Assembly (NCBI GenBank): GCA_964574605.1
Contig: CAZNOK010000138.1
Coordinates: 1-13,510 of the forward strand
Length of the DNA stretch: 13,510 nucleotides
Reading direction: 5' to 3'
Origin: CAIKAP01 sp964574605
GTDB taxonomy: Bacteria > Verrucomicrobiota > Verrucomicrobiia > Palsa-1439
Every line of letters begins with the position of its first letter. The stretch's first letter is position 1. Of the stretch, positions 1 through 6,465 are shown piece after piece. The notes under the pieces were generated by a model. That model searched no databases. It had not been told where the DNA came from and was given only the letters and a program-made list of their open reading frames with translations. The position numbers and the translations under genes were made by a program.

Positions 1-1
1 C

Positions 2-1009
2 ACGGCGTCGAACGTGGTCGCATATCTTGCCCGCGCGAACGTGGCGTTGTCGGTGCTGATGACGACGTGTTCGACAATCGGGGCGGTGGTGATGACGCCG
101 ATGCTGACCAAGTGGCTGGCAGGTCAGTATGTGACGGTGGATGCGCTGGGGTTGTTCGTTAGCACGCTGAAAATCGTGCTCGCGCCAGTAGTCATTGGAG
201 TGGCCTTGAACCGATATGTGCCGCGCGCGGTGAAATTCGTGTTGCCAGTCGCGCCGCTGGTTTCTGTGCTGGCCATCGTGATGATTTGCGCGAGTATCAT
301 CGGCAGCAGCGCAGACCAACTCCGTCAGTCGGGCGGCGTGCTGCTTCTAGCCGTGTTTCTGTTGCACGTGGGCGGGTTTGGGCTGGGTTATCTGTTCAGC
401 CATCTGTTTCAGTTCGACAAGCTGACGAGTCGAACGATTTCTATTGAAGTGGGGATGCAGAACTCCGGTTTGGGGGCGGCATTGGCGAAGGCGCATTTCA
501 GCGCGATGCCGCTGGCGCCGTTGCCGTGCGCGCTTTCAGCGACGTTTCATTCGGTGATCGGCAGCCTGCTGGCTGGTTACTGGCGGATGCGCCAGCCAAT
601 TTTGCCTCTGGAACAAAACCGGAACACAGCGCATACACCAATGCCCAAGACAGAGCGATTCAATCTCGTCATGAAACTTGCCGGCGGATTTCACCTCCTT
701 GCCGAACAGCGAGTCCGTGACGTGGCAATACCGCTCTCGGTCATCATTGATGTCGCGCGAGCGTCTTTGGATGCCGGTTCTTTCTTCCCGCCGAATCTGC
801 GTCCCGAGCAACTCGGTGATGGCGCGGTGATCGAACGGCGAGGCAAACATCACTTCCGTGTGCATGAGCGGTTCGAGATTGGTCAACTGCGCTTCTCCGA
901 TATCTCCTCGCGTCGTTGCTACACCCTTCGTGGAGCCGTGCTCCGGTATCTCAAGCATTACCGTCCGCTATTGGTGATTGATCGAGTCCAGATCAACCGG
1001 TGGAAGTGA
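2..1009 (+). CDS. BASS-family transporter (C-terminal part) fused in frame to an unrecognised ~120-residue C-terminal domain; 5' end outside window
   Basis: The frame is open from base 2, and the first residues (TASNVVAYLARANVALSV) match the conserved core of the BASS (bile acid:sodium symporter-like) membrane transporters, so the N-terminal half lies off the left edge. GTG 14 is not the true start. From there to about position 600 there are several hydrophobic segments, the family-typical stretch EVGMQNSGLGAALA, and a GSLLAGYW ending where BASS proteins normally stop. The frame instead continues for about 136 residues to TGA 1007-1009. The tail is soluble and looks like real protein: an LRPEQLGDGAVIERRGKHHF stretch followed by RVHERFEIGQLRF and LRYLKHYRPLLVIDRVQINRW. 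The tail could be a separate gene starting at ATG 641, but no Shine-Dalgarno sequence precedes it. The transporter call is firm. The tail's function is unknown. The gene converges on the zinc-ribbon gene. Confidence 0.85.
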   Translation, partial: TASNVVAYLARANVALSVLMTTCSTIGAVVMTPMLTKWLAGQYVTVDALGLFVSTLKIVLAPVVIGVALNRYVPRAVKFVLPVAPLVSVLAIVMICASIIGSSADQLRQSGGVLLLAVFLLHVGGFGLGYLFSHLFQFDKLTSRTISIEVGMQNSGLGAALAKAHFSAMPLAPLPCALSATFHSVIGSLLAGYWRMRQPILPLEQNRNTAHTPMPKTERFNLVMKLAGGFHLLAEQRVRDVAIPLSVIIDVARASLDAGSFFPPNLRPEQLGDGAVIERRGKHHFRVHERFEIGQLRFSDISSRRCYTLRGAVLRYLKHYRPLLVIDRVQINRWK

Positions 1010-1040
1010 ACGATAACAATGACAATCTTGTCGGTGCCTC

Positions 1041-1379
1041 TCAGCGTGATTCTCCGGCCTCGTCTTCGAGCGCCTGCCCCAACGCTTCACGCAGTTTCTC
1101 CCGGTATTCCACCGGGACTTCGTCGAGCGAGTGATACTCTTTTATCTCGCCGGTGACGGCGTCGCGAATCTTGTAGGTCCGCTTCACAGTGGTCTTGATG
1201 TTGAAGTGCAACCCAGGCTCGGAAGCCGGCGTCGTCGAAACATTAATCTGCACGCTGTTCTTGAGCTTGCCAAACAAACGTTGCAAGAAGTTCGGTGGTT
1301 TCACCGGTGCGTAACAGGACGAACACCGATCTGCGCCTTCCGGTAATGTCGAGCCACAACTCCGACAAGTAATCGTCAT
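1041..1379 (-). CDS. Small zinc-ribbon protein, function unknown
   Basis: This 112-residue protein starts at ATG 1379. Its N-terminus carries a zinc ribbon: C5-x2-C8 and C19-x2-C22 (CRSCG and CSSCY), a compact double-knuckle typical of the short zinc-ribbon domains at the start of many uncharacterised bacterial proteins. The middle holds a basic segment (FLQRLFGKLKNS) and a beta-rich stretch. The end is acidic and probably helical (VPVEYREKLREALGQALEDE). There is no signal peptide, so it is expected in the cytoplasm. It lies 61 bp downstream of the M48 peptidase gene on the same strand and may be the last gene of that operon. No clear ribosome binding site precedes the ATG. The zinc-binding site is well supported; no role can be assigned. 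Confidence 0.75.
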   Translation of the reverse strand: MTITCRSCGSTLPEGADRCSSCYAPVKPPNFLQRLFGKLKNSVQINVSTTPASEPGLHFNIKTTVKRTYKIRDAVTGEIKEYHSLDEVPVEYREKLREALGQALEDEAGESR

Positions 1380-1440
1380 GGCGAATGGATAGCGGATTTA
1401 TCCTTTTCAAGCAAGCTTGTGCAGCACCGCGTCGCGGACT

Positions 1441-2154
1441 TCAAGTGGCCAGTGTCCGCTGAATGTTCTCGATCCGTTCCGCGAATGGCGGGTGCGAGAC
1501 GAAGAACTGAGTCAGCCCGCTGGGTTGACGGCTCAGCTCCTGCAAGCGGCGCAACAAAGTGATACCGCTTTGCGGGTTGAACTTTGCGGCGCGCGTCAGG
1601 AGCGCGGCGTAAGTGTCGGCCTCCAGTTCCTGGCCGCGAGAATAACCTTCCGCAACCAACTTGGCCGCGATGCCCCTCATCACGGCACTACTGGGTGTCA
1701 CCAACCGTGCGGCGAAGTTCGTCACGGTCAATGCGAACACCCGGTCGGCCGCGTGACGGTAAACGACATGCCCCATTTCGTGGCCGACGACAAACGCGAT
1801 TTCATCGGGGTTGAACTGACAAAGTTCAAGCAGCGGACGCGAGACGTAGATGAAACCGCCGGGGAGAGCGAATGCGTTGGTATCGGCTGCCAGCACACAG
1901 CGGAACGCGAACCGTCGTTGCGGTATCCGCACGCACGGCACGAGACGACCTGCCAACGTGGCCAACAACTGACGGACTGTGGGGTCGCCATCCAGACGAA
2001 CCGCTCCTTGGAAGCTTGCGGCCAATTGGCATCCCATCTGGTATTCGGCGCGTATCACGTCGTTCTCATCACCGACGGCGCTTTGATAGAGCCAACGGCC
2101 TTTCAGCACCGCCGGCGCGATCCGTTTGCCGAGATTGAAAAAGAAACTGCTCAT
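1441..2154 (-). CDS. M48-family zinc metallopeptidase
   Basis: This 237-residue protein carries the full M48 active-site pattern: HEMGH at residues 125-129 within VVGHEMGHVVYRHAADRV, the downstream ELEAD at 176-180 that supplies the third zinc ligand, and the SHPPFAERI motif near the C-terminus (220-228) seen in Oma1/BepA/LoiP-like members. The preceding LPGGFIYVSRPLLEL (97-111) is also family-typical. I see no signal peptide or clear membrane segment in the N-terminus (MSSFFFNLGKRIAPAV), unlike many periplasmic or membrane M48 enzymes, so location is uncertain. The start ATG (2152-2154) overlaps the stop of the upstream YjdF-like gene as ATGA, which implies translational coupling. A role in membrane-protein or envelope quality control is an inference from the family and the neighbour. 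Confidence 0.9.
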   Translation of the reverse strand: MSSFFFNLGKRIAPAVLKGRWLYQSAVGDENDVIRAEYQMGCQLAASFQGAVRLDGDPTVRQLLATLAGRLVPCVRIPQRRFAFRCVLAADTNAFALPGGFIYVSRPLLELCQFNPDEIAFVVGHEMGHVVYRHAADRVFALTVTNFAARLVTPSSAVMRGIAAKLVAEGYSRGQELEADTYAALLTRAAKFNPQSGITLLRRLQELSRQPSGLTQFFVSHPPFAERIENIQRTLAT

Positions 2155-2762
2155 TGTTGCCGCACATTACCGCGTTGAGAACCAAAGTACAGCAGCGTGG
2201 CGCAAATGGCGCCCAGCGTGTCGGCGAGCATGTCTTTCTGGGCGTCCCACGGGTCGCCCTGGCTGCCGAGCACTGCGATCCCAGCAGCAGGATCAGCGTG
2301 GATGGCGTATCGCCATTCGAAAATCTCGTAGCCGAGTGCCACGGTACCGATGGCGAACACGGCAAACAATCCGGTCAGCCAGCGCGACCGGCTGAGCTGT
2401 TTCTGCTCGATGAACTCGGCGATGGCGAAGGCGTAGAAGCCGACACTAAAATGAGCCATCCGGTCGTAGTGGTTGCGTTCCGCGCCGATGAGTTGTGTCA
2501 CGTAGTCGAACGGCACTCGCTCGAACGTGTAATGTCCGCCGATGGTGCGGAGGAAAATGAACACGCTCATCAGCAGGTATGCCAAGTTCGAGAACTGGAA
2601 CCAACGGTACGTGACGACGAGAAACCCGACGACCATGACGACGGGAATGTTCTCCGCCACCCAGACGCCGCGGTCGTAAGGACGTATCGCCAGCGCCACG
2701 AACTCAACGAGGTACAGCACGAGTAACGCAACGGGCAGGCGCGATCTTCTGTTCTCGTCCAT
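2151..2762 (-). CDS. yjdF: YjdF-like (DUF2238) integral membrane protein
   Basis: This 203-residue hydrophobic protein has about five to six predicted membrane spans (roughly residues 10-26, 37-52, 58-72, 104-118, 128-145 and 180-194). Between them are the motifs I associate with the DUF2238/YjdF family: ERNHYDRMAHFSVGF at 95-109, YEIFEW at 145-150, and LGSQGDPWDAQKDMLADTLGA at about 165-185. The length matches E. coli YjdF at about 200 residues. The biochemical function of the family is not established. ATG 2762 is preceded by purine-rich sequence (AGGATGAGG on the minus strand). The gene heads a minus-strand group with the M48 peptidase (4-bp overlap) and perhaps the zinc-ribbon gene, and is divergent from the isomerase operon. 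Confidence 0.88.
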   Translation of the reverse strand: MDENRRSRLPVALLVLYLVEFVALAIRPYDRGVWVAENIPVVMVVGFLVVTYRWFQFSNLAYLLMSVFIFLRTIGGHYTFERVPFDYVTQLIGAERNHYDRMAHFSVGFYAFAIAEFIEQKQLSRSRWLTGLFAVFAIGTVALGYEIFEWRYAIHADPAAGIAVLGSQGDPWDAQKDMLADTLGAICATLLYFGSQRGNVRQQ

Positions 2763-2829
2763 GACCTCATCCTACACGGTTTGGGGGCCGCTGGACAAGC
2801 ACCGAGCTCGGAGGCACGTAGGAAAACGA

Positions 2830-2857
2830 TTGCATCAGGATGCCCTCAGCGTACAAT
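2830..2857 (+). promoter_or_regulatory. Candidate sigma70-type promoter for the isomerase operon
   Basis: TTGCAT (2830-2835, three of six matches to the -35 consensus) and TACAAT (2852-2857, five of six matches to the -10 consensus) are separated by 16 bp. Transcription would start near 2864 and leave a leader of about 34 nt that includes the strong Shine-Dalgarno sequence. The -10 match is good and the -35 weak; this is a motif call only. Confidence 0.4.
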
Positions 2858-2885
2858 CCGCGAGCAGAATCATGAACCCACCACC

Positions 2886-2890
2886 GGAGG
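2886..2890 (+). promoter_or_regulatory. Ribosome binding site fixing the isomerase start
   Basis: GGAGG lies 7 nt before ATG 2898. It fixes the start at 2898, although the frame stays open further upstream to about 2781. The chosen start places the Tat motif at residues 12-18, as expected for an export signal. Confidence 0.8.
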
Positions 2891-2897
2891 AACTACC

Positions 2898-4394
2898 ATG
2901 AACGCCATCCACAATTGTCACCGTTGTGTCTCTCGCCGCGACTGCATCAAGACGTTGTCGTTATCCGCGCTCGGCGCGACGATGATCGGTCCGACCGTCC
3001 ACGCCATGGCCAAGGCCCCATCGCAGACAGTGCCCGGCGACCACATTGACGCCTGCATGTTGCGGCCACGGCCTGACGTGCGCGTCGCCGCGGCGTTCTT
3101 CGAGTTGCCGCGTCCGTATTGGCTCGGCTGGCCGGGCACGACCTACGACCTCGACAAACATGAAAACGAGTATCGCGCCCTGCTGGCGAAATCCAGCAAG
3201 GAACTCGGCATCCAGACCGACCTCGCCGCGAAGCCGATCCCGACTATCGAAGGCGTGACTCAGTGGATCGCGAAGCTCAAGGCTGAAAAGCCCCACGGCG
3301 TGTTGGTTATCCTCCAAGAGATTCACTGCTGGCCGTGGGCGGAAAAGGTCGCCAAGGAAACCGGCATCCCGCTGATCGTGTTTGCGCCGGTCGGCACAGC
3401 GTTCACCGGGCATGTCAAGCGCGCCTGCCAAGTGCCGGGCCTTTATGCGCTGTCAACGCTCGATTGGTCGGCGGTCGAGGAAGGCTTGCGCATGTTCCGC
3501 GCGAAACGCCAGTTCGAGGAAACACGGTTGCTTTGGATTCGCAAGAACGAGTCGAACGAAACCGTCCTGGACCGGCTCGGCACCAAAGTCCGCGCCATCC
3601 CCCGTGACACGTTCAACCTCGCGTTCGACAAACAGACCGCCACCGCGGAAGTCCGCGACGTGGCGAGCGACATGCGCCGACACTCGCGCAAGATCGTCGA
3701 GCCGAAACCGGACGACGCGGTTAACTCCGCCCGTTGTTACGTCACTGCCAAACGGCTGCTGGCCGAACACAAAGCGAACGCGCTCTCGATGGATTGCCTC
3801 GGCATGGTCAGCGCCAAGCTCGTGCCGACGCCGCCTTGTTTCGCGTGGACAATGCTTCAGGACCAAGGCGTCACCGCCGGCTGCGAGGCGGACCTGTTCG
3901 GCGCGATGTCGCTGATGTTGAGCAGCTACCTGCTCGACCGCCCCGGTTACATGAACGACCCCGTTCCAGAAACCGCCCACAACAATCTCATCGTCTCCCA
4001 CTGCACCTCCGGCACCAAGTTGGCCGGCTTCAATAAACCGGCGGCCCCTTACATCCTGCGGAACCATTCCGAGTCCGCGTTGGGCGTCTCGACGCAGGTG
4101 CTCTGGCCCCTCAACGAGACCGTCACACTCATGCGATTCAGCAATACCAATGAGCTGATCATTGATACCGGCAAAGTCGTCGTCAACGTTGACACGCCGC
4201 CCGCCGGCGGTTGCCGCACCTCGGTCGAACTGAAGATGGACAACATCGAGGATTGCCGGGACGTGCTCGGTTTCCACCAAGTGGTCACCCTCGGTAACCA
4301 TCGCCGGGCGCTGCAAGGTTTCTGCACACTCTACGGCATCAAGTACATTCACTCGCCCGAACACTCCACCTTCGCTGACCGGGCCAACACATGA
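2898..4394 (+). CDS. Tat-exported L-fucose/L-arabinose isomerase-like protein
   Basis: This 498-residue protein opens with a twin-arginine signal, SRRDCIK at residues 12-18, then a hydrophobic stretch (TLSLSALGATMIGPTV) ending in AMA. The mature part fits the L-fucose/L-arabinose isomerase superfamily: an alpha/beta N-terminal half (GVLVILQEIHCWPWA at 134-148) and a C-terminal region with GCEADLFGAMS (328-338), D354 in MNDPV and H368 in SHCTSGTK. E330 to D354 is 24 residues, the spacing I recall for the metal-binding Glu/Asp pair of E. coli FucI. H368 and H460 or H468 could match the two histidines used in AraA. A metal site is therefore plausible but substrate and activity are not shown. Known sugar isomerases are cytoplasmic, so Tat export is unusual. 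The stop overlaps the next gene's ATG (ATGA, 4391-4394). Fold call moderate to good; activity uncertain. Confidence 0.8.
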   Translation: MNAIHNCHRCVSRRDCIKTLSLSALGATMIGPTVHAMAKAPSQTVPGDHIDACMLRPRPDVRVAAAFFELPRPYWLGWPGTTYDLDKHENEYRALLAKSSKELGIQTDLAAKPIPTIEGVTQWIAKLKAEKPHGVLVILQEIHCWPWAEKVAKETGIPLIVFAPVGTAFTGHVKRACQVPGLYALSTLDWSAVEEGLRMFRAKRQFEETRLLWIRKNESNETVLDRLGTKVRAIPRDTFNLAFDKQTATAEVRDVASDMRRHSRKIVEPKPDDAVNSARCYVTAKRLLAEHKANALSMDCLGMVSAKLVPTPPCFAWTMLQDQGVTAGCEADLFGAMSLMLSSYLLDRPGYMNDPVPETAHNNLIVSHCTSGTKLAGFNKPAAPYILRNHSESALGVSTQVLWPLNETVTLMRFSNTNELIIDTGKVVVNVDTPPAGGCRTSVELKMDNIEDCRDVLGFHQVVTLGNHRRALQGFCTLYGIKYIHSPEHSTFADRANT

Positions 4395-5515
4395 ACCTCA
4401 TCACCCTGCTGATCTGCTTGCCGGTGACTGTTGTCGCCATCGAGTTCAGTTCGCCGGGGTTTCCGCCGTCGCGCATGGAAGCCGATGGCAAGCTCGTGGA
4501 AGATTGGGGCGCGGCCGGCGTGCGACTCGCCGGCAAGGGCGTGCCGGAGCCCGGGCCGCTTCGCGTCGAGGCGGCGAAACTGGACCAACTCATTCCGGCT
4601 GCGCGCGCCAGCGCCCAACGCGGTCCGGTCGCGCTGACGCTGACCGCGTATCGCTCGCCCATCTGGCCGTCGGGCGTTGATGTGCTCGTTGTCCGCGTCG
4701 AGGAAACTCGCGGTCAGCCGGTTGCAGTCACTGTCGGCCTCGACCTGCCGGCCAAGACGCGCATCGGCAATCGCACCGTGACACTTGGAAAGCGCACCAT
4801 CGTGACCTGCCCTGCCCCGCAAACCGGCGAAGTGCCGGTGCGCGACTGGGGTTGCTGCAACGATGCGAACATGTTGCCAAAGTGGGGTAAACCGACCGTC
4901 CCCTGTGATCCTGCGTTCCGCAATATTCGGGCCGGCCTCGGCGGCGAACATATCCGCTATCAGTTTCCTGCTCCGAAGAAAAACAAGGCAAAGTTTGTGC
5001 TCGGCTTCTGTGAGAGCCATTGGGCGGAGGCTGGCGCACGTCCCCTGCTCTGCCGCGTCGAAGGGGCGCCGCAACAGACGGTTGATCCCGTTGCGAAATG
5101 GGGACGCCACAAACCGGGCGCCTTGCAGTTCGATGCCGCCGACGAGAACCGCGATGGCAAACTCGACATCAGCGTCCGCGCTGGCCCCGGCGCGCGTGAC
5201 CGCAACCCGATCCTGAACGTGATCTGGATTTTCCCCGCCTCAACGACATTGAAGCCGGCGGACGTGATCGCCGGCAAATTGAACGCGACGGCAACGCACT
5301 ACGTGGATGTCGGCGGCGCCAACGACCAATCGCTCTTCCCAACCGAGAAGGTGGAATACCAAGTCCGACTGCCCGCAAAAGGCGTTCGCGAACTCACATT
5401 CTGCGTCGCCTGCACCGGCAACAGCGCTCCATCACCGACGACCAGCGCATGGACTCCCGAGACGCTCTATCGCGCCGCACTCGATGTCTGGCGGGGACAA
5501 GTCACGGCACGATGA
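4391..5515 (+). CDS. Secreted malectin-like (carbohydrate-binding-like) protein
   Basis: This 374-residue protein has a short signal peptide (MNLITLLICLPVTVVA, cleavage near residue 16). The central part (about residues 175-282) resembles malectin-type beta-sandwich modules: FRNIRAGLGGEHIRYQF, then a KFVLGFCESHWAEAGARPL strand region, then FDAADENRDGKLDISV and a LNVIWIFP strand. DENRDGKLDI at 251-260 looks like a calcium-binding loop, and D/N/G loops of this kind are common in malectin-like domains. The N-terminal (about 17-160) and C-terminal (about 285-374) parts are beta-rich and unrecognised. The gene is the middle member of the operon, starting inside the isomerase stop codon (ATGA) and ending in another ATGA with the esterase gene. 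A role in binding the saccharide handled by its neighbours is an inference. It could also be a non-catalytic piece of a larger enzyme family. Confidence 0.7.
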   Translation: MNLITLLICLPVTVVAIEFSSPGFPPSRMEADGKLVEDWGAAGVRLAGKGVPEPGPLRVEAAKLDQLIPAARASAQRGPVALTLTAYRSPIWPSGVDVLVVRVEETRGQPVAVTVGLDLPAKTRIGNRTVTLGKRTIVTCPAPQTGEVPVRDWGCCNDANMLPKWGKPTVPCDPAFRNIRAGLGGEHIRYQFPAPKKNKAKFVLGFCESHWAEAGARPLLCRVEGAPQQTVDPVAKWGRHKPGALQFDAADENRDGKLDISVRAGPGARDRNPILNVIWIFPASTTLKPADVIAGKLNATATHYVDVGGANDQSLFPTEKVEYQVRLPAKGVRELTFCVACTGNSAPSPTTSAWTPETLYRAALDVWRGQVTAR

Positions 5516-6465
5516 GGTTGCCGCTCAAGAAAACAATACTGGTCAGTTTCATCTGTATTGGGGCTGTGGCGGCAGCCAAGCAACTGTGGGACCGTCAGAC
5601 ACTTCGCGCCCTTCGCGAATACGACACCCGGCCGCCCCTGAACGTCAAGACTGTCACGCGGGAGAACAAACCCGGTTACGTGCGCGAGGAGTTCACGTTT
5701 GAAGGCTGTCCCGGCGAAACAGTCCCCGTGTTTGCGATGATTCCCGACGACGCCACAAAACGCCACCCGGCGATCCTCCTGCTGTATGGCATCGGCATGA
5801 ACATGAAGTTCGCCGACGACATCGCCGAGGTCGTTACGGAATCGGGTTTCGCGCTGTTCGTGCCCGAACAGTTCAACCGCGGCAAACGACGCCAGAAGGC
5901 ATTGAATTCATGGCAACAACTTTCCGCGCTTCGCCGTCGCATCGTATTGACCGTGCAGGAGGCGCGACGGCTCGCCGACGTCGTCGAGAAACGTCCCGAC
6001 ATTGATCCGCAACGCATTTACCTGTGGGGCGCCAGCTTCGGCGCGATGACCGGCTGCGCGTCGGTCGCCTACGATTCACGTTTCAAGGCCGCCATCTTCA
6101 CCCTGAGCGGCGGCGACCTGCAAAAGATGATCGCTGACACTCCGGCTCGAAAGCAGTTGCCCAGGTTTTCATGGATGAAAGTGGCAGCCCCGGTGGGCGC
6201 ATCGTTGTTGCGGCCTTTCGATCCGATTCTGCACGTCGGCAAGATCGCGCCGCGGCCCTTGCTCTTTCAGAACGCGCGCAACGACGACCTGATTCCCCGC
6301 TCAGGCGTCGAGGCGTTGTACGAGGCGGCTGGCCAACCCAAACAGATTCTCTGGTACGACAGTTCCCACGACCATCAGCCGCGCGCGACGATTGAGAAAT
6401 TCGTCCGCGACGCGTTGAACTGGTTGCAGCAACGCGACCGGGAGCTTGTCGCTACTTCACATTGA
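5512..6465 (+). CDS. Exported alpha/beta hydrolase, acetyl-xylan-esterase/dienelactone-hydrolase-like
   Basis: Starting at ATG 5512 the protein has 317 residues. An N-terminal hydrophobic segment after basic residues (MRLPLKKTILVSFICIGAVAAA) is a signal peptide or membrane anchor. The rest is an alpha/beta hydrolase: HPAILLLYGIG (85-95) for the first strand and oxyanion region, GASFG with nucleophile S175, an acid in NDDLIP (D258 or D259), and H286 in SSHDH. The layout resembles acetyl-xylan-esterase and dienelactone-hydrolase relatives that PVC bacteria often export. The frame is open upstream to 5449, but ATG 5512 is preferred because it overlaps the malectin gene's stop (ATGA) and puts the hydrophobic segment at the N-terminus. 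A carbohydrate-ester substrate fits the operon but is not proven. The last 14 bp overlap the 3' end of the opposite-strand giant gene. Confidence 0.85.
   Translation: MRLPLKKTILVSFICIGAVAAAKQLWDRQTLRALREYDTRPPLNVKTVTRENKPGYVREEFTFEGCPGETVPVFAMIPDDATKRHPAILLLYGIGMNMKFADDIAEVVTESGFALFVPEQFNRGKRRQKALNSWQQLSALRRRIVLTVQEARRLADVVEKRPDIDPQRIYLWGASFGAMTGCASVAYDSRFKAAIFTLSGGDLQKMIADTPARKQLPRFSWMKVAAPVGASLLRPFDPILHVGKIAPRPLLFQNARNDDLIPRSGVEALYEAAGQPKQILWYDSSHDHQPRATIEKFVRDALNWLQQRDRELVATSH

Larger units (their letters stand above)
2763..2897. other. Divergent intergenic region
   Basis: This 135-bp region separates the minus-strand yjdF-like gene from the plus-strand isomerase operon, so both transcription units probably start from here. 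It contains the candidate plus-strand promoter and the ribosome binding site listed separately. On the minus strand I see no convincing -10/-35 pair. No operator-like inverted repeat was recognised. Confidence 0.5.

Noticed and set aside
749..766. A tRNA-like or small-RNA gene in the BASS tail region, considered because the tail is unrecognised
   Set aside because: I could not trace a cloverleaf or a conserved RNA motif, and the region is continuous coding sequence.
536..958. A 140-codon minus-strand open frame opposite the BASS tail, considered as an alternative explanation of this stretch
   Set aside because: The plus-strand tail has more protein-like composition and continues an established coding frame. 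The minus-strand product shows no motif and has no ribosome binding site.
1417..2178. A 253-codon plus-strand open frame opposite the M48 peptidase gene
   Set aside because: The minus strand holds a complete HEMGH/ELEAD peptidase coupled to its neighbour. The plus-strand translation is Cys/His/Arg/Gln-rich and shows no family features.
3453..4364. A 303-codon minus-strand open frame opposite the isomerase gene
   Set aside because: The composition is typical of an antisense shadow (Arg, Val, Asp, Gly runs) with no recognisable motif, while the plus-strand frame has a Tat signal, a ribosome binding site and family motifs.
5449..5511. Upstream extension of the esterase frame to an earlier ATG
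   Set aside because: It would overlap the malectin-like gene by 67 bp and bury the signal peptide 21 residues inside the protein. ATG 5512 fits the ATGA pattern of the operon.
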